Assembly: GCA_002271215.1 (NCBI GenBank)
Contig: CP018628.1
Location: forward strand, 434,001-498,000
Origin: Lelliottia jeotgali
GTDB lineage: Bacteria > Pseudomonadota > Gammaproteobacteria > Enterobacterales > Enterobacteriaceae
Direction of reading: 5' to 3'
Length of the DNA stretch: 64,000 nucleotides
Shown: positions 24,723 to 33,145 of the stretch, piece by piece
How the letters are laid out: the number at the start of each line of letters is the position of its first letter
Numbering within the stretch: position 1 is the stretch's first letter
Position numbers and translations under genes: made by a program
The notes under the pieces: model-generated
Seen by the model: the letters and a program-made list of their open reading frames with translations, nothing else
What the model was told of the DNA's origin: nothing
Database searches by the model: none

Positions 24723-24855
24723 CTATTTCATAGTATTCATCCCGCCGATTCTTACCTACTATCGATGAGTCCTTTTACGGGACCGTCTTTTTTTGACGTA
24801 TTTAAAGGCCAGAAGAGCCTAACAACACAGACAGGCACAAACAGGAAAAAATCAC

Positions 24856-26265
24856 ATGGTAGATCAGGTAAAAGTCGTTGCCGACGAAGAGGCATCGTCT
24901 GAACAGTCGCTACGGCGCAATCTCACAAACCGTCACATTCAGCTTATCGCCATCGGCGGTGCCATCGGCACAGGGCTGTTCATGGGGTCAGGTAAAACCA
25001 TCAGTCTTGCCGGACCGTCGATCATCTTCGTGTATATGATCATCGGTTTTATGCTGTTCTTCGTGATGCGTGCAATGGGTGAATTGCTGCTCTCGAATCT
25101 CGAATACAAATCCTTTAGCGACTTCGCCTCCGACCTGCTCGGCCCGTGGGCGGGATACTTTACCGGCTGGACCTACTGGTTCTGCTGGGTAGTCACCGGC
25201 ATGGCGGACGTCGTCGCCATAACGGCCTACGCACAATTCTGGTTCCCCGGCCTTTCCGACTGGGTGGCATCGCTGGCGGTGATCGTTCTGCTGCTGAGCC
25301 TTAACCTCGCCACCGTCAAAATGTTCGGTGAGATGGAGTTCTGGTTCGCGATGATCAAAATCGTCGCCATCGTTGGGCTGATTGTGGTCGGCCTGGTGAT
25401 GATCCTGACGCACTTCCAGTCGCCGACCGGTGTGCAGGCATCCTTTACGCACCTGTGGAATGACGGCGGTTGGTTCCCGAAAGGGCTGAGCGGCTTCTTC
25501 GCGGGCTTCCAGATTGCGGTGTTCGCCTTCGTGGGTATTGAACTGGTGGGCACCACCGCTGCGGAAACCAAAGATCCGGAGAAATCCCTGCCACGTGCGA
25601 TCAACTCGATTCCGATTCGTATCATCATGTTCTACGTCTTCGCGCTGATCGTGATTATGTCCGTGACGCCGTGGGGCTCCGTTGTCCCAACCAAGAGCCC
25701 GTTTGTTGAGCTGTTTGTTCTGGTGGGTCTGCCTGCTGCGGCCAGCCTGATTAACTTCGTGGTACTGACCTCGGCGGCTTCTTCGGCGAACAGCGGTGTG
25801 TTTTCCACCAGCCGTATGCTGTTCGGTCTGGCGCAGGAAGGCGTCGCGCCGAGTGCGTTCGCCAAGCTGTCCAAACGCGCGGTTCCGGCGAAAGGGCTGA
25901 CCTTCTCCTGCATCTGCCTGCTGGGCGGTGTGGTGATGCTGTACGTCAACCCGAGCGTGATTGGCGCATTCACCATGATTACCACGGTATCCGCGATTCT
26001 GTTCATGTTTGTCTGGACGATTATTCTGTGCTCGTACCTGGTGTACCGCAAACAGCGTCCGCAGTTGCATGAAAAATCAATCTACAAAATGCCACTCGGC
26101 AAGCTGATGTGCTGGGTTTGCATGGCGTTCTTCGTGTTTGTACTGGTTCTGCTGACGCTGGAAGATGACACCCGTCAGGCGCTGATCGTGACGCCGCTGT
26201 GGTTCATCGCGCTGGGGTTAGGCTGGCTGTTTATCGGTAAGAAACGTATGGCAGGCGTGCGTTAA
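24856..26265 (+). CDS. cycA: CycA, D-serine/D-alanine/glycine permease
   Basis: CycA imports glycine, D-alanine, D-serine and D-cycloserine with protons. The 469 residues (470 in E. coli) have the 12-helix amino acid-polyamine-organocation pattern. The first helix motif is IGGAIGTGLFMGSGKTIS, and SLAGPSIIFVYMIIG, FAFVGIELVGTTAAET and SSANSGVFSTSRM are all family signatures. In E. coli its mRNA is repressed by the GcvB small RNA; an untranslated leader is present here, but pairing was not tested. REP elements follow. Confidence 0.97.
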   Translation: MVDQVKVVADEEASSEQSLRRNLTNRHIQLIAIGGAIGTGLFMGSGKTISLAGPSIIFVYMIIGFMLFFVMRAMGELLLSNLEYKSFSDFASDLLGPWAGYFTGWTYWFCWVVTGMADVVAITAYAQFWFPGLSDWVASLAVIVLLLSLNLATVKMFGEMEFWFAMIKIVAIVGLIVVGLVMILTHFQSPTGVQASFTHLWNDGGWFPKGLSGFFAGFQIAVFAFVGIELVGTTAAETKDPEKSLPRAINSIPIRIIMFYVFALIVIMSVTPWGSVVPTKSPFVELFVLVGLPAAASLINFVVLTSAASSANSGVFSTSRMLFGLAQEGVAPSAFAKLSKRAVPAKGLTFSCICLLGGVVMLYVNPSVIGAFTMITTVSAILFMFVWTIILCSYLVYRKQRPQLHEKSIYKMPLGKLMCWVCMAFFVFVLVLLTLEDDTRQALIVTPLWFIALGLGWLFIGKKRMAGVR

Positions 26266-26272
26266 GTCTGTT

Positions 26273-26415
26273 GCCGGATGGCGCTGCGCTTATCCGGCCT
26301 ACGAAGGCGACAAATGCACGAAATTCTGTTGCCGGATGGCGCTAGCGCTTATCCGGCCTACGAAGACAAAAAATGCACGAAATGTAGGCCCGGTAAGGCG
26401 AAGCCGCCACCGGGC
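26273..26415. repeat. BIME with three REP elements between cycA and ytfE
   Basis: Two direct REPs (GCCGGATGGCGCT...ATCCGGCCTACGA) are followed by one inverted REP ending CCACCGGGC and a T run. The first two copies share the following ACAAAAATGCACGAAAT-like spacer, so one unit appears to have been tandemly duplicated. It lies between convergent cycA and ytfE. Confidence 0.85.
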
Positions 26416-26420
26416 TTTTT

Positions 26421-27083
26421 TTATTCCCCGGATAGGGCGCGCGGGAACAGGACGTTGTTTTCCAGACTGATGTGTTCCATCAAATCGTCGATCAATACGT
26501 TGATCCCGTTGTACATCGCTTTCCAGGTGGTGCAAGCATCCGCCGGTGGCGTGACGTTATTGGTGGTGTGTTTGATCACTTCCAGCAGCTCGCCCGCGTC
26601 GTCGTGCTCACTTTCCATGACGCTGATCGGCCCCATCGCCTGGCTACCCATGCCTTGTTTGATCATCGGGAACAGGATCTGCTCCTCTTTCATCATGTGG
26701 CTTGAAAGCTCTTGATGCAGCATGGTCAGGTATTTCGCCAGGCCGCGCGGTACGGAGGCCTTATCCGCATGTACGCGCTCGACTTTCGTCGCCTGAAGAA
26801 TCAATTCCGGCAGCTGTTCACGGTGGCGATCGTGATAACGCACGATGATGTGGTCAATGATTTCTGCCAGCGCCACGCTGCGCCAGTCTTTCTCTATCGG
26901 CTGCTCGGCCAGTTGCGCCAGTTCGGCTTCAATCGCGTCAACATCCAACTCTTTACGCAGAGCCGCACGCGCCAGCGTTTGCTTCCCGCCACAGCAGTAA
27001 TCCATATCGTATTTACGAAACAGCGCAGATGCGCGTGGAATGGAGAGCGCCAGCTCGCCTAAAGGTTGGTCGCGAAAGGCCAT
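26421..27083 (-). CDS. ytfE: YtfE, di-iron repair protein of NO and oxidative stress
   Basis: YtfE (RIC) helps repair iron-sulfur clusters damaged by nitric oxide or peroxide. The 220 residues match E. coli. The N-terminal ScdA-type domain has the conserved double cysteine in [16 protein letters not shown] (about residues 26-41). The hemerythrin-like four-helix bundle follows, with iron ligands in [38 protein letters not shown] and [11 protein letters not shown]. It is single, transcribed toward the REP cluster, with a perfect NsrR operator just upstream, so it should be induced by NO through the nsrR product of this window. Confidence 0.97.
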   Translation of the reverse strand: MAFRDQPLGELALSIPRASALFRKYDMDYCCGGKQTLARAALRKELDVDAIEAELAQLAEQPIEKDWRSVALAEIIDHIIVRYHDRHREQLPELILQATKVERVHADKASVPRGLAKYLTMLHQELSSHMMKEEQILFPMIKQGMGSQAMGPISVMESEHDDAGELLEVIKHTTNNVTPPADACTTWKAMYNGINVLIDDLMEHISLENNVLFPRALSGE

Positions 27084-27109
27084 AGCAGTTACCTCATCAT
27101 GAATAATAT

Positions 27110-27132
27110 AAGATGCATTTTAAATGCATCTT
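27110..27132. promoter_or_regulatory. NsrR operator of ytfE
   Basis: AAGATGCATTT-T-AAATGCATCTT is a perfect 11-1-11 palindrome matching the known NsrR consensus form. It ends 27 bp upstream of the ytfE start and overlaps the likely promoter; on the minus strand TATATT follows its right arm. Confidence 0.85.
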
Positions 27133-27262
27133 TAAGGCGAAGCTATAACCCTTTAGTGGCAACGGTAAAAACGAGAGGTGCGTCACAATTATTTTGAAGT
27201 TTTAAGCTGCTGAATGGCTTTAATAAATTCCGAAAATGACACGCTTATGCCCGTCCCTACGT

Positions 27263-27289
27263 TAAACAACCCCGCGCGTCTGCCGATAG
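27263..27289 (+). promoter_or_regulatory. Sigma-28 (FliA)-type promoter of the Tsr-like receptor
   Basis: TAAACAAC, an 11-nt spacer and GCCGATAG match the FliA consensus TAAAGTTT-N11-GCCGATAA, with seven of eight bases in the -10. It lies 42 bp before the receptor ATG. Confidence 0.75.
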
Positions 27290-27331
27290 ATACACGTCAA
27301 ACACTATCCTGCATATAACTAAAGGCATCGC

Positions 27332-28981
27332 ATGTTTAAACGTATAAAAGTCATTACCCTATTGATCTCGGTGTTGCTCGGGCTGGGCGCAGTCCAGCTG
27401 ATCTCCGCCGGGGTGTTCATCAATGCTCTGAATAACGACAAAGATAACTTTACCGTCTCCCAGCTTTCCAGCCAGAACGTGGCTGAATTTACTGACGCCT
27501 GGATTAGCCTCAACCAGGCACGCGTCACGCTCAACCGTGGCATGCTCCGTTTGCAGAGCAGTGTCGCAAGCCAGATTAACGGCGGACAGCTGAACGAGTT
27601 GGTCGCCACGGCCAAAAATCTGCTGGCCGAAGCGCAAGGTCATTACGATAAATACTACGCTTTGCCGGAAACACCGGGGATGGACGAGAACCTGTCCAAA
27701 GAGCTGGAAGAACAATATCGCGTATATTCATCCACACTGACGCAAATGAACACCTTGCTGGCGCAGGGCAATCTTGAAGATATGTTCAAGCAAAATGCCG
27801 AGCAAAAGCAGACCGGGATGCAAAAAGTGTATCGCGAGTGGCGCGAGGCGCAGGCGAAACTGACCAGCAGAGGCATTCAGGACAATGAAAGCGACTACAA
27901 CCGCATCCTGTGGATCCTCTCCGCCATTATGCTGGTGGTTTTGGCGGTGATTATCACCAGTTGGATTGCGATGCGCCGCGTGCTGTTGCTGCCGCTGCAT
28001 GACGTGATCAGCCATATCCGCGCGATTGCGGCGGGCGACCTGACGCAGCCGATCGATGCCCAGGGCAAGAACGAAATGGCGGTTCTGGCGCGTAACGTGC
28101 AGGAGATGCAAACCGCATTGGCAAACACTGTTGGTGTGGTGCGTGAAGGGGCTGACACTATTTATACCGGCGCGGGCGAAATTTCTGCCGGCAGCAACGA
28201 TCTCTCCTCCCGTACCGAGCAGCAGGCCGCATCGCTGGAAGAGACCGCCGCAAGCATGGAACAGCTGACCGCGACCGTGAAGCAAAACGCCGACAACGCC
28301 CGTCAGGCGTCCCGTCTGGCGCTGGACGCTTCGACTACCGCCAAAAAGGGCGGCAGCGTGGTGGAAGGCGTGGTACGCACAATGGATGAAATCGCCACCA
28401 GCTCCAGCAAAATTGCCCAGATAACCAATGTGATTGACGGCATTGCGTTCCAGACCAACATTCTGGCGCTGAACGCAGCGGTAGAAGCCGCGCGCGCAGG
28501 CGAGCAAGGCCGTGGCTTTGCCGTGGTGGCTGGCGAAGTTCGCACGCTGGCGCAGCGCAGCGCCCAGGCGGCGAAAGAGATCAAAGGGCTGATTGATGAT
28601 TCGGGCGATCGCGTCAACGCCGGTTCAGCGCTGGTCAATCAGGCCGGGGAAACGATGGCCGAAATCGTTAACGCCGTAACGCGCGTGACCGACATCATGG
28701 GCGAAATCGCCTCGGCGTCCGATGAGCAGAGCCGCGGTATCGACCAGGTCGGCCAGGCGGTGGCGGAGATGGATCGTGTGACGCAGCAAAACGCCTCGCT
28801 GGTAGAAGAATCCGCCGCAGCGGCAGCCGCGCTGGAAGATCAGGCCGCGCGCCTGAACGAAGCGGTCGCAGTGTTTAAAATCACCCGCGGCCAGGCGGTA
28901 AAAGCGGCTCCGGTAAAAACGTACGCAGCGAAGGCTAAGCCAGCGGCGACGGTCAACGAAGCTCACTGGGAAACCTTCTGA
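27332..28981 (+). CDS. Tsr/Tar-type methyl-accepting chemotaxis protein
   Basis: A 549-residue high-abundance-type chemoreceptor. TM1 is about residues 8-30, the periplasmic four-helix ligand domain 31-190, TM2 192-214, then HAMP and the signalling hairpin with [20 protein letters not shown]. It carries arginines at 64, 69 and 73 (QARVTLNRGMLR), the positions that hold the amino acid carboxylates in Tsr and Tar, so an amino acid ligand is likely. The C-terminus ends HWETF, equivalent to the NWETF tether for CheR and CheB. The start ATG follows AAAGG and a sigma-28 promoter. E. coli has no receptor between ytfE and ytfF. The exact ligand is unknown. Confidence 0.95.
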   Translation: MFKRIKVITLLISVLLGLGAVQLISAGVFINALNNDKDNFTVSQLSSQNVAEFTDAWISLNQARVTLNRGMLRLQSSVASQINGGQLNELVATAKNLLAEAQGHYDKYYALPETPGMDENLSKELEEQYRVYSSTLTQMNTLLAQGNLEDMFKQNAEQKQTGMQKVYREWREAQAKLTSRGIQDNESDYNRILWILSAIMLVVLAVIITSWIAMRRVLLLPLHDVISHIRAIAAGDLTQPIDAQGKNEMAVLARNVQEMQTALANTVGVVREGADTIYTGAGEISAGSNDLSSRTEQQAASLEETAASMEQLTATVKQNADNARQASRLALDASTTAKKGGSVVEGVVRTMDEIATSSSKIAQITNVIDGIAFQTNILALNAAVEAARAGEQGRGFAVVAGEVRTLAQRSAQAAKEIKGLIDDSGDRVNAGSALVNQAGETMAEIVNAVTRVTDIMGEIASASDEQSRGIDQVGQAVAEMDRVTQQNASLVEESAAAAAALEDQAARLNEAVAVFKITRGQAVKAAPVKTYAAKAKPAATVNEAHWETF

Positions 28982-28986
28982 CAGAC

Positions 28987-29065
28987 GCCGGATGGCGCTA
29001 GCGCTTATCCGGCCTACCAACACCAAATTCAACTCGTAGGCCCGGTAAGCGCAGCGCCACCGGGC
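28987..29065. repeat. BIME: inverted REP pair after the Tsr-like receptor
   Basis: GCCGGATGGCGCTAGCGC...CCGGCCTAC and its inverted partner ending GCGCCACCGGGC, followed by a T run. It separates the convergent receptor and ytfF. Confidence 0.85.
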
Positions 29066-29076
29066 TTTTTTTACAT

Positions 29077-30039
29077 TTAGGCTACCGGAACCACCGTCGG
29101 TTTTTCCGGTTTCGCTCTGACAGCAATCACCACCCCCACCACCAGCAGCGCGATTCCACACCCTGTTAACAGCGGCGGCACGCTCTGGCGCATCAGGAAG
29201 GTATAAAGCAATCCGGCCAGAGTTTCGAAGACAATCAGTGGCCCCAGAATCACCGTTGGCAATTTTTGGCTGGCGATATTCCAGCACAGCGCTCCTACCC
29301 ACGAGCACAGCACCGCAATTGCCACCATCAGGCCGACAAACACCCACGGACGTGGGCCGAACGGCAGGGCAAATTCGGGCTGTTGCAGCCCCTGCCACCA
29401 GCAGGATGCCAGGTAACCCAGCAGCGAAACCGGCAGCGTCACCAGCGCCTGCGCGGTCGCCCACATCATTGGGTGCTTATCTGGATTCTCCCGCAGCCAG
29501 CGGGCGTTACGAAGGGCATACCACGCCCAGCAGACGACGGACACCGACGCCAGCAAAATTCCCGACCCGTAGCGCCATCCGTCAAACTCGCCAACGTCCG
29601 CGTGGCGTAATTCAGCAATGTTCACCAACGCCAGGCCGATGGCGATACACACCAGGGCAGGGACCATTTTTGACCACGCCAGTTTGCCGTCGCGCTGGCT
29701 ATACAGCAGGTTAGCAAATACCGGAATGACCACTGGCAGTGTCCCAATAATCATCGTCGAAACCGGCGCACCGGTGCGCTGAATGGCACTTGCCAGACAC
29801 ACGTAATAGATAATATTGCCCATCATGGTCAGCGCCAGTGCGGTTTTCCAGTCATGGTGAGTGAGTTGGCGAAGGCGTGCGCGGCCCAGCCACGCCAGCG
29901 GCAGGGCGATCAGCCCCAGCGCCAGATAGCGCCCCATCGACTGCAACACCGCCGGGTATTCTGGAACCATTAACGGGCCGACAAAAATCAGTCCCCACAT
30001 CAAACCCGCCAGCAGGGCATACAACACGCCGATAATCAT
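29077..30039 (-). CDS. ytfF: YtfF, EamA/DMT-family transporter
   Basis: Ortholog of E. coli YtfF, a predicted inner-membrane transporter of the drug/metabolite superfamily (320 against 321 residues). Ten helices are arranged as two EamA repeats. The first helix has VLYALLAGLMWGLIFVGPL, and long stretches such as STMIIGTLPVVIPVFANLLY and PTVILGPLIVFETLAGLLYT are conserved. The ATG at 30039 is preferred, with GGATGG upstream and a match to the E. coli start; a GTG at 30051 adds four residues. The substrate is not established. The accessory AraC-type regulator lies 75 bp upstream on the same strand and could control it. Confidence 0.92.
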   Translation of the reverse strand: MIIGVLYALLAGLMWGLIFVGPLMVPEYPAVLQSMGRYLALGLIALPLAWLGRARLRQLTHHDWKTALALTMMGNIIYYVCLASAIQRTGAPVSTMIIGTLPVVIPVFANLLYSQRDGKLAWSKMVPALVCIAIGLALVNIAELRHADVGEFDGWRYGSGILLASVSVVCWAWYALRNARWLRENPDKHPMMWATAQALVTLPVSLLGYLASCWWQGLQQPEFALPFGPRPWVFVGLMVAIAVLCSWVGALCWNIASQKLPTVILGPLIVFETLAGLLYTFLMRQSVPPLLTGCGIALLVVGVVIAVRAKPEKPTVVPVA

Positions 30040-30114
30040 TTTGCCATCCACATCAAAGAAACCTGCGTGCAGTGTAGAAAAGCAATGGGCGGGAATATTG
30101 TATGAGGTTGCGCA

Positions 30115-30939
30115 TTAGCGCCGGACGACCTGCTTTTGATAGCGAACGGGCGTAATGCCGTAGCGATGAGTAAAGGCGCGGGTGAGATGCGACTGATCGG
30201 TCAGGCCGGTGGCAGCGGCCACTTCGGCGGCGGGCATACCGAGGGTCAGAAAGGCTTTGGCACGCCACAGGCGGATCGCCATCAGCATCTGATGCGGCGT
30301 GACGTGAAAGTGAGCTTTAAACTGGCGCTGGAAATGGTAAGGACTGAGCGACACCACACGCGCCAGTTCGTCCAGCGTCACTGGATGCATATAGTTGTCG
30401 TGCAGATACTCGCGCACCCGCTCGAAGCGATGTGACCCTTCCTGAATCACCGGTGCATGGCGCGCCAGTGGTTGAAAAGTGTCGATCAAATCCAGCAGCA
30501 ACCCCTTCTGCGCCAGCGGATCGTCCGTATGCCACAGTCCATAAATCAGCTGACAGATCTGCTGCGAGCGCAGCGGGTCGTGGCGCGTTACATCGCTAAA
30601 CCACCAGTGGCGAATGCCAGTGACCTCTTCGAGCAGGTCGGGATCGAGATACACCATCCGGTAGCGCCAGCCGTCGTCGGTTGCGGCTTCGCCGGTGTGC
30701 AGCTCGTCAGGATTCATGGTGACAACAGAATGGACGGGAGCGACGTACTGGGTGCCGCGATAGCGAAAGCGCTCGGCACCGGCTTCGATTGCGCCGATCC
30801 CGAAGGCTTCGTGGGTATGTGGTTCAAAGGCGTAGCGTGAGATATGCGCGTGATACAGTTCGACGCCCGGCACTTGCGCCAGATGGCGAAAGCGCGCGCT
30901 GTCTCTCTCATCGATGAACTGTTCGGGTACGCCTTGCAC
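30115..30939 (-). CDS. AraC-family transcriptional regulator
   Basis: A 274-residue regulator with an N-terminal AraC-type cupin sensor (about residues 15-165, with PHTHEAFGIGAIEAGAERF and VVTMNPDELHTGEA) and a C-terminal double helix-turn-helix (about 172-270, with LDELARVVSLSPYHFQRQFK and VAAATGLTDQSHLTRAF). The start is a GTG with an ideal GGAGG six bases upstream. It is absent from this position in E. coli, lying between qorB and ytfF, all on the minus strand. The cupin-plus-AraC layout with a DMT-type transporter next door is typical of amino-acid-exporter regulators. Its target and inducer are unknown. Confidence 0.88.
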   Translation of the reverse strand: MQGVPEQFIDERDSARFRHLAQVPGVELYHAHISRYAFEPHTHEAFGIGAIEAGAERFRYRGTQYVAPVHSVVTMNPDELHTGEAATDDGWRYRMVYLDPDLLEEVTGIRHWWFSDVTRHDPLRSQQICQLIYGLWHTDDPLAQKGLLLDLIDTFQPLARHAPVIQEGSHRFERVREYLHDNYMHPVTLDELARVVSLSPYHFQRQFKAHFHVTPHQMLMAIRLWRAKAFLTLGMPAAEVAAATGLTDQSHLTRAFTHRYGITPVRYQKQVVRR

Positions 30940-31020
30940 GGTGAGCCTCCGGGTGGGTCATCTTTTCATTATCAGAGATGACCCACGGGGATGCCACAAA
31001 AATTAACCACCGCGTAACCG

Positions 31021-31869
31021 TTACAGAATGCCTTTTACGCTTTCAGCCAGCGGCGTGGTTGGGCGACCAATCAGTTTGCTTAAGGTATGGCTGTCGTCGA
31101 ACAAACCGCCTTTAGAGGCGCCCGTATCGGAGTCAGCCAGCATGTCTGCCAGCCCGGCCGGTAAGCCCACGCCTTTCAGTGCGGCGGCGAAATCGGCTTC
31201 GCTCAGATTCTGGTACGTCACCGGTTTTCCGCTCTGTTTGCTCAGCTCGGCGGCCAGCTCGCTCAGCGTCCAGGCGTTGTCGCCCGCCAGTTCGTACACT
31301 TTGCCCTCGTGGCCTTCTCCGGCGACAACGATAGCCGCTGCCGCCGCGTAATCTTCGCGCGTGGCCGAGGCGATTTTGCCTTCACCCGCCGCGCCGATAA
31401 ACACGCCGTGCTCAATTGCAGGTGGTGCACTGGCGAGATAGTTTTCCGTGTACCAGCCGTTACGCAGCAGGGCGTAAGGAATGCCAGAATCGGCCAGCGC
31501 TTTTTCAGTCTGAACGTGTTCAACGTGCAGGCCAAGCGGGGATTTATCCGCATGTAGCAGGCTGGTGTATGCAATGAATTTCACGCCTGCCGCTTTGGCC
31601 GCGTCAATGACGTTTTGATGTTGAGTGGCACGTTGGCCGACTTCGCTGGAGGAGATCAGCAGCAGTTTATTCACGCCGCTTAAGGCAGCGGTGAACGCCG
31701 CCCGATCGGTGTAATCGGCCTGACGCACAACAATACCTTGCTGGCTCAGGGCGTCGGCTTTCGCCGGATTGCGCACAATTGCCACGATCTGGCTGGCAGG
31801 AACGGTTTTCAGCAGATTTTCGATAACGTGTTGGCCAAGCTGGCCGGTAGCGCCGGTAATTGCGATCAT
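31021..31869 (-). CDS. qorB: QorB, NAD(P)H:quinone oxidoreductase
   Basis: QorB reduces quinones with NADPH and belongs to the NmrA-like atypical short-chain dehydrogenases. The start at 31869 (MIAITGATGQLGQHV) follows AAGGAG and gives 282 residues (286 in E. coli); an upstream start at 31914 is unlikely. The Rossmann motif GATGQLG sits at residues 5-11. Other conserved parts are LLLISSSEVGQRA, YTSLLHAD and LLRNGWYTENYLASAP. In E. coli it is divergent from ytfH; here that partner has been moved 4.3 kb away by an insert, but a copy of the shared control sequence remains upstream at 31919-31955. Confidence 0.95.
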   Translation of the reverse strand: MIAITGATGQLGQHVIENLLKTVPASQIVAIVRNPAKADALSQQGIVVRQADYTDRAAFTAALSGVNKLLLISSSEVGQRATQHQNVIDAAKAAGVKFIAYTSLLHADKSPLGLHVEHVQTEKALADSGIPYALLRNGWYTENYLASAPPAIEHGVFIGAAGEGKIASATREDYAAAAAIVVAGEGHEGKVYELAGDNAWTLSELAAELSKQSGKPVTYQNLSEADFAAALKGVGLPAGLADMLADSDTGASKGGLFDDSHTLSKLIGRPTTPLAESVKGIL

Positions 31870-31918
31870 CAGGGAACTCCTTCGTGTTTGTCTGGTGTTG
31901 TAAAACACTAACACCTAA

Positions 31919-31955
31919 GCTTACTTTTAGTAAGTACGTACAAAAAGGTAAGTAT
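31919..31955. repeat. Left copy of the duplicated qorB/ytfH control sequence
   Basis: A 37-bp segment starting GCTTACTTTTAGTAAGTAC matches 31 of 37 bases at 36253-36289 in direct orientation. It includes the inverted repeat CTTACT-TTT-AGTAAG, a likely HxlR-type (YtfH) operator upstream of qorB. It ends GGTAAGTAT, where the right copy reads GGTGAGTAT with the ytfH start codon ATG overlapping its end. Confidence 0.7.
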
Positions 31956-31959
31956 TAAA

Positions 31960-32517
31960 TCATTCATTCCGGCTCACTTCCTGACTCAACAACCGGGCTT
32001 CTTGTGCCGAAATCGTGGCTGCCGATTTAAAAGCTATAAACACCAGCAGGGCGCAGGCGATAAACCCCCACCAGAAATGACCGTTCAACAGTAGCAGACT
32101 GGCCACAGCGACATACGACACCGCCGTCACGGCGCTGACGAGCGCGACTTTAATGGCAATTTCTTCATTACGTTTGAGGGATGTGCCGATGAGTACCGCG
32201 ATTAAAATCATGCCGATCGCGGCACCGATAACCGGAAGGGCGCAAATCATGGCGGCAACCAGGAAAATTAACGTCTGGTATTTACGTAAACCGGGATGAT
32301 GCGCAAAAAAATCAGTTTCAAAGACCGTTTGCGTGGAGCGGTTAAATATCCGCACCAGGCAATTTTTCCTGAAAAGCAGGTGCAGGTGCTGCCCTGTTTC
32401 CAGTTGAGACAGAACCCGTGCAGGGATCGCAATAGTGTCTTTCGTGTCACCTCGTTTCAGGACAATAGAATTCCATGAGATGTGTTCAATCTGACCTGCC
32501 AGTAGTTTCTTTTCCAT
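31960..32517 (-). CDS. Unrecognised membrane protein with soluble N-terminal domain
   Basis: I do not recognise this 185-residue protein. Residues 1-75 look like a small beta-rich soluble domain (AGQIEHISWNSIVLKRGDT, IAIPARVLSQL). Residues about 80-170 contain four hydrophobic segments in two hairpins (YQTLIFLVAAMICALPVIG, MILIAVLIG, AVTAVSYVAVASLLLL, WWGFIACALLVFIAF). The tail is polar and ends ARLLSQEVSRNE. The start ATG is clear, but the ribosome site is weak. It lies inside the insert that separates qorB from ytfH, divergent from scsABCD, and its stop codon is only a few bases from the left control-sequence copy. Confidence 0.75.
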   Translation of the reverse strand: MEKKLLAGQIEHISWNSIVLKRGDTKDTIAIPARVLSQLETGQHLHLLFRKNCLVRIFNRSTQTVFETDFFAHHPGLRKYQTLIFLVAAMICALPVIGAAIGMILIAVLIGTSLKRNEEIAIKVALVSAVTAVSYVAVASLLLLNGHFWWGFIACALLVFIAFKSAATISAQEARLLSQEVSRNE

Positions 32518-32737
32518 TTGTCATCATCGTTGAGTGACTGGATAACAGAGGCGCATCTTAGACTACGCGGAGTTAAGTAGTGTAAAGTTGGCTGCTAACT
32601 CAATAAGGTATTGTACAGATTGTTAAAGTGCAGATTATTGGACGAGGATTTTTCTGCTGCTTGTCTCTCGACGTTTCTTTACAGCACGCCGAGATTTTTG
32701 CCGCTAAGATAACCTCCTGAACTTTATCGAGGCGTTT

Positions 32738-33097
32738 ATGATCCCCCGTCAGCGGAAAGCTTTTCTTCTTGTCGCTCTGGCATGTCTGGTAGTGCTTGTT
32801 TGCACCACGCAGCGCATGGCGGGGCTGCACGCGCTGCTGATGAACGTCTCGCCTGTTGCTCAGCAAACGGTACAGCAAAGCGGTGAAGCCGACGCTCCGG
32901 TCACACCCTGCGAGCTGAGCGCCAAATCACTGCTGGCGACACCGCCGATCATGTTTGAAGGCGCGCTATTTGCCATCACGCTGATACTGGCTGTGCTGGC
33001 CGTTGTGCCGCCTCGTCCGGTGCGCCGTTGGCCGCCTCGCGTTATCTCTCCGCCCCGATTGCGGGTGCATCTGCGACTCTGCGTCTTCCGTGAATGA
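32738..33097 (+). CDS. scsA: ScsA-like small membrane protein of the scs locus
   Basis: A 119-residue protein whose position, size and ending (LRLCVFRE) match ScsA, the first gene of the suppressor-of-copper-sensitivity locus of Salmonella. It has an N-terminal hydrophobic segment (about residues 8-24), a short periplasmic-like stretch with one cysteine (VTPCELS), a second hydrophobic segment (about 72-92) and a basic tail rich in Pro and Arg. The biochemical role of ScsA is not established. The gap to scsB is 48 bp, and GAGGCG precedes the start. Confidence 0.8.
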   Translation: MIPRQRKAFLLVALACLVVLVCTTQRMAGLHALLMNVSPVAQQTVQQSGEADAPVTPCELSAKSLLATPPIMFEGALFAITLILAVLAVVPPRPVRRWPPRVISPPRLRVHLRLCVFRE

Positions 33098-33145
33098 TTG
33101 ATTGCCTGGGAATCTAGGTTAATCAATTATTTATGGAGAAAATAA

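Noticed and set aside
24770..24794. GTCC-N7-GGAC and T run before cycA as a small RNA terminator
   Set aside because: The stem is only four base pairs and no promoter for a separate RNA was found.
24988..26070. A 360-residue open frame opposite cycA
   Set aside because: Antisense shadow with a His/Gln/Arg-rich, unfolded-looking sequence and no ribosome site.
26273..26415. Repeats after cycA as a possible CRISPR array
   Set aside because: They are palindromic REP elements in mixed orientation, with no regular unique spacers and no cas genes.
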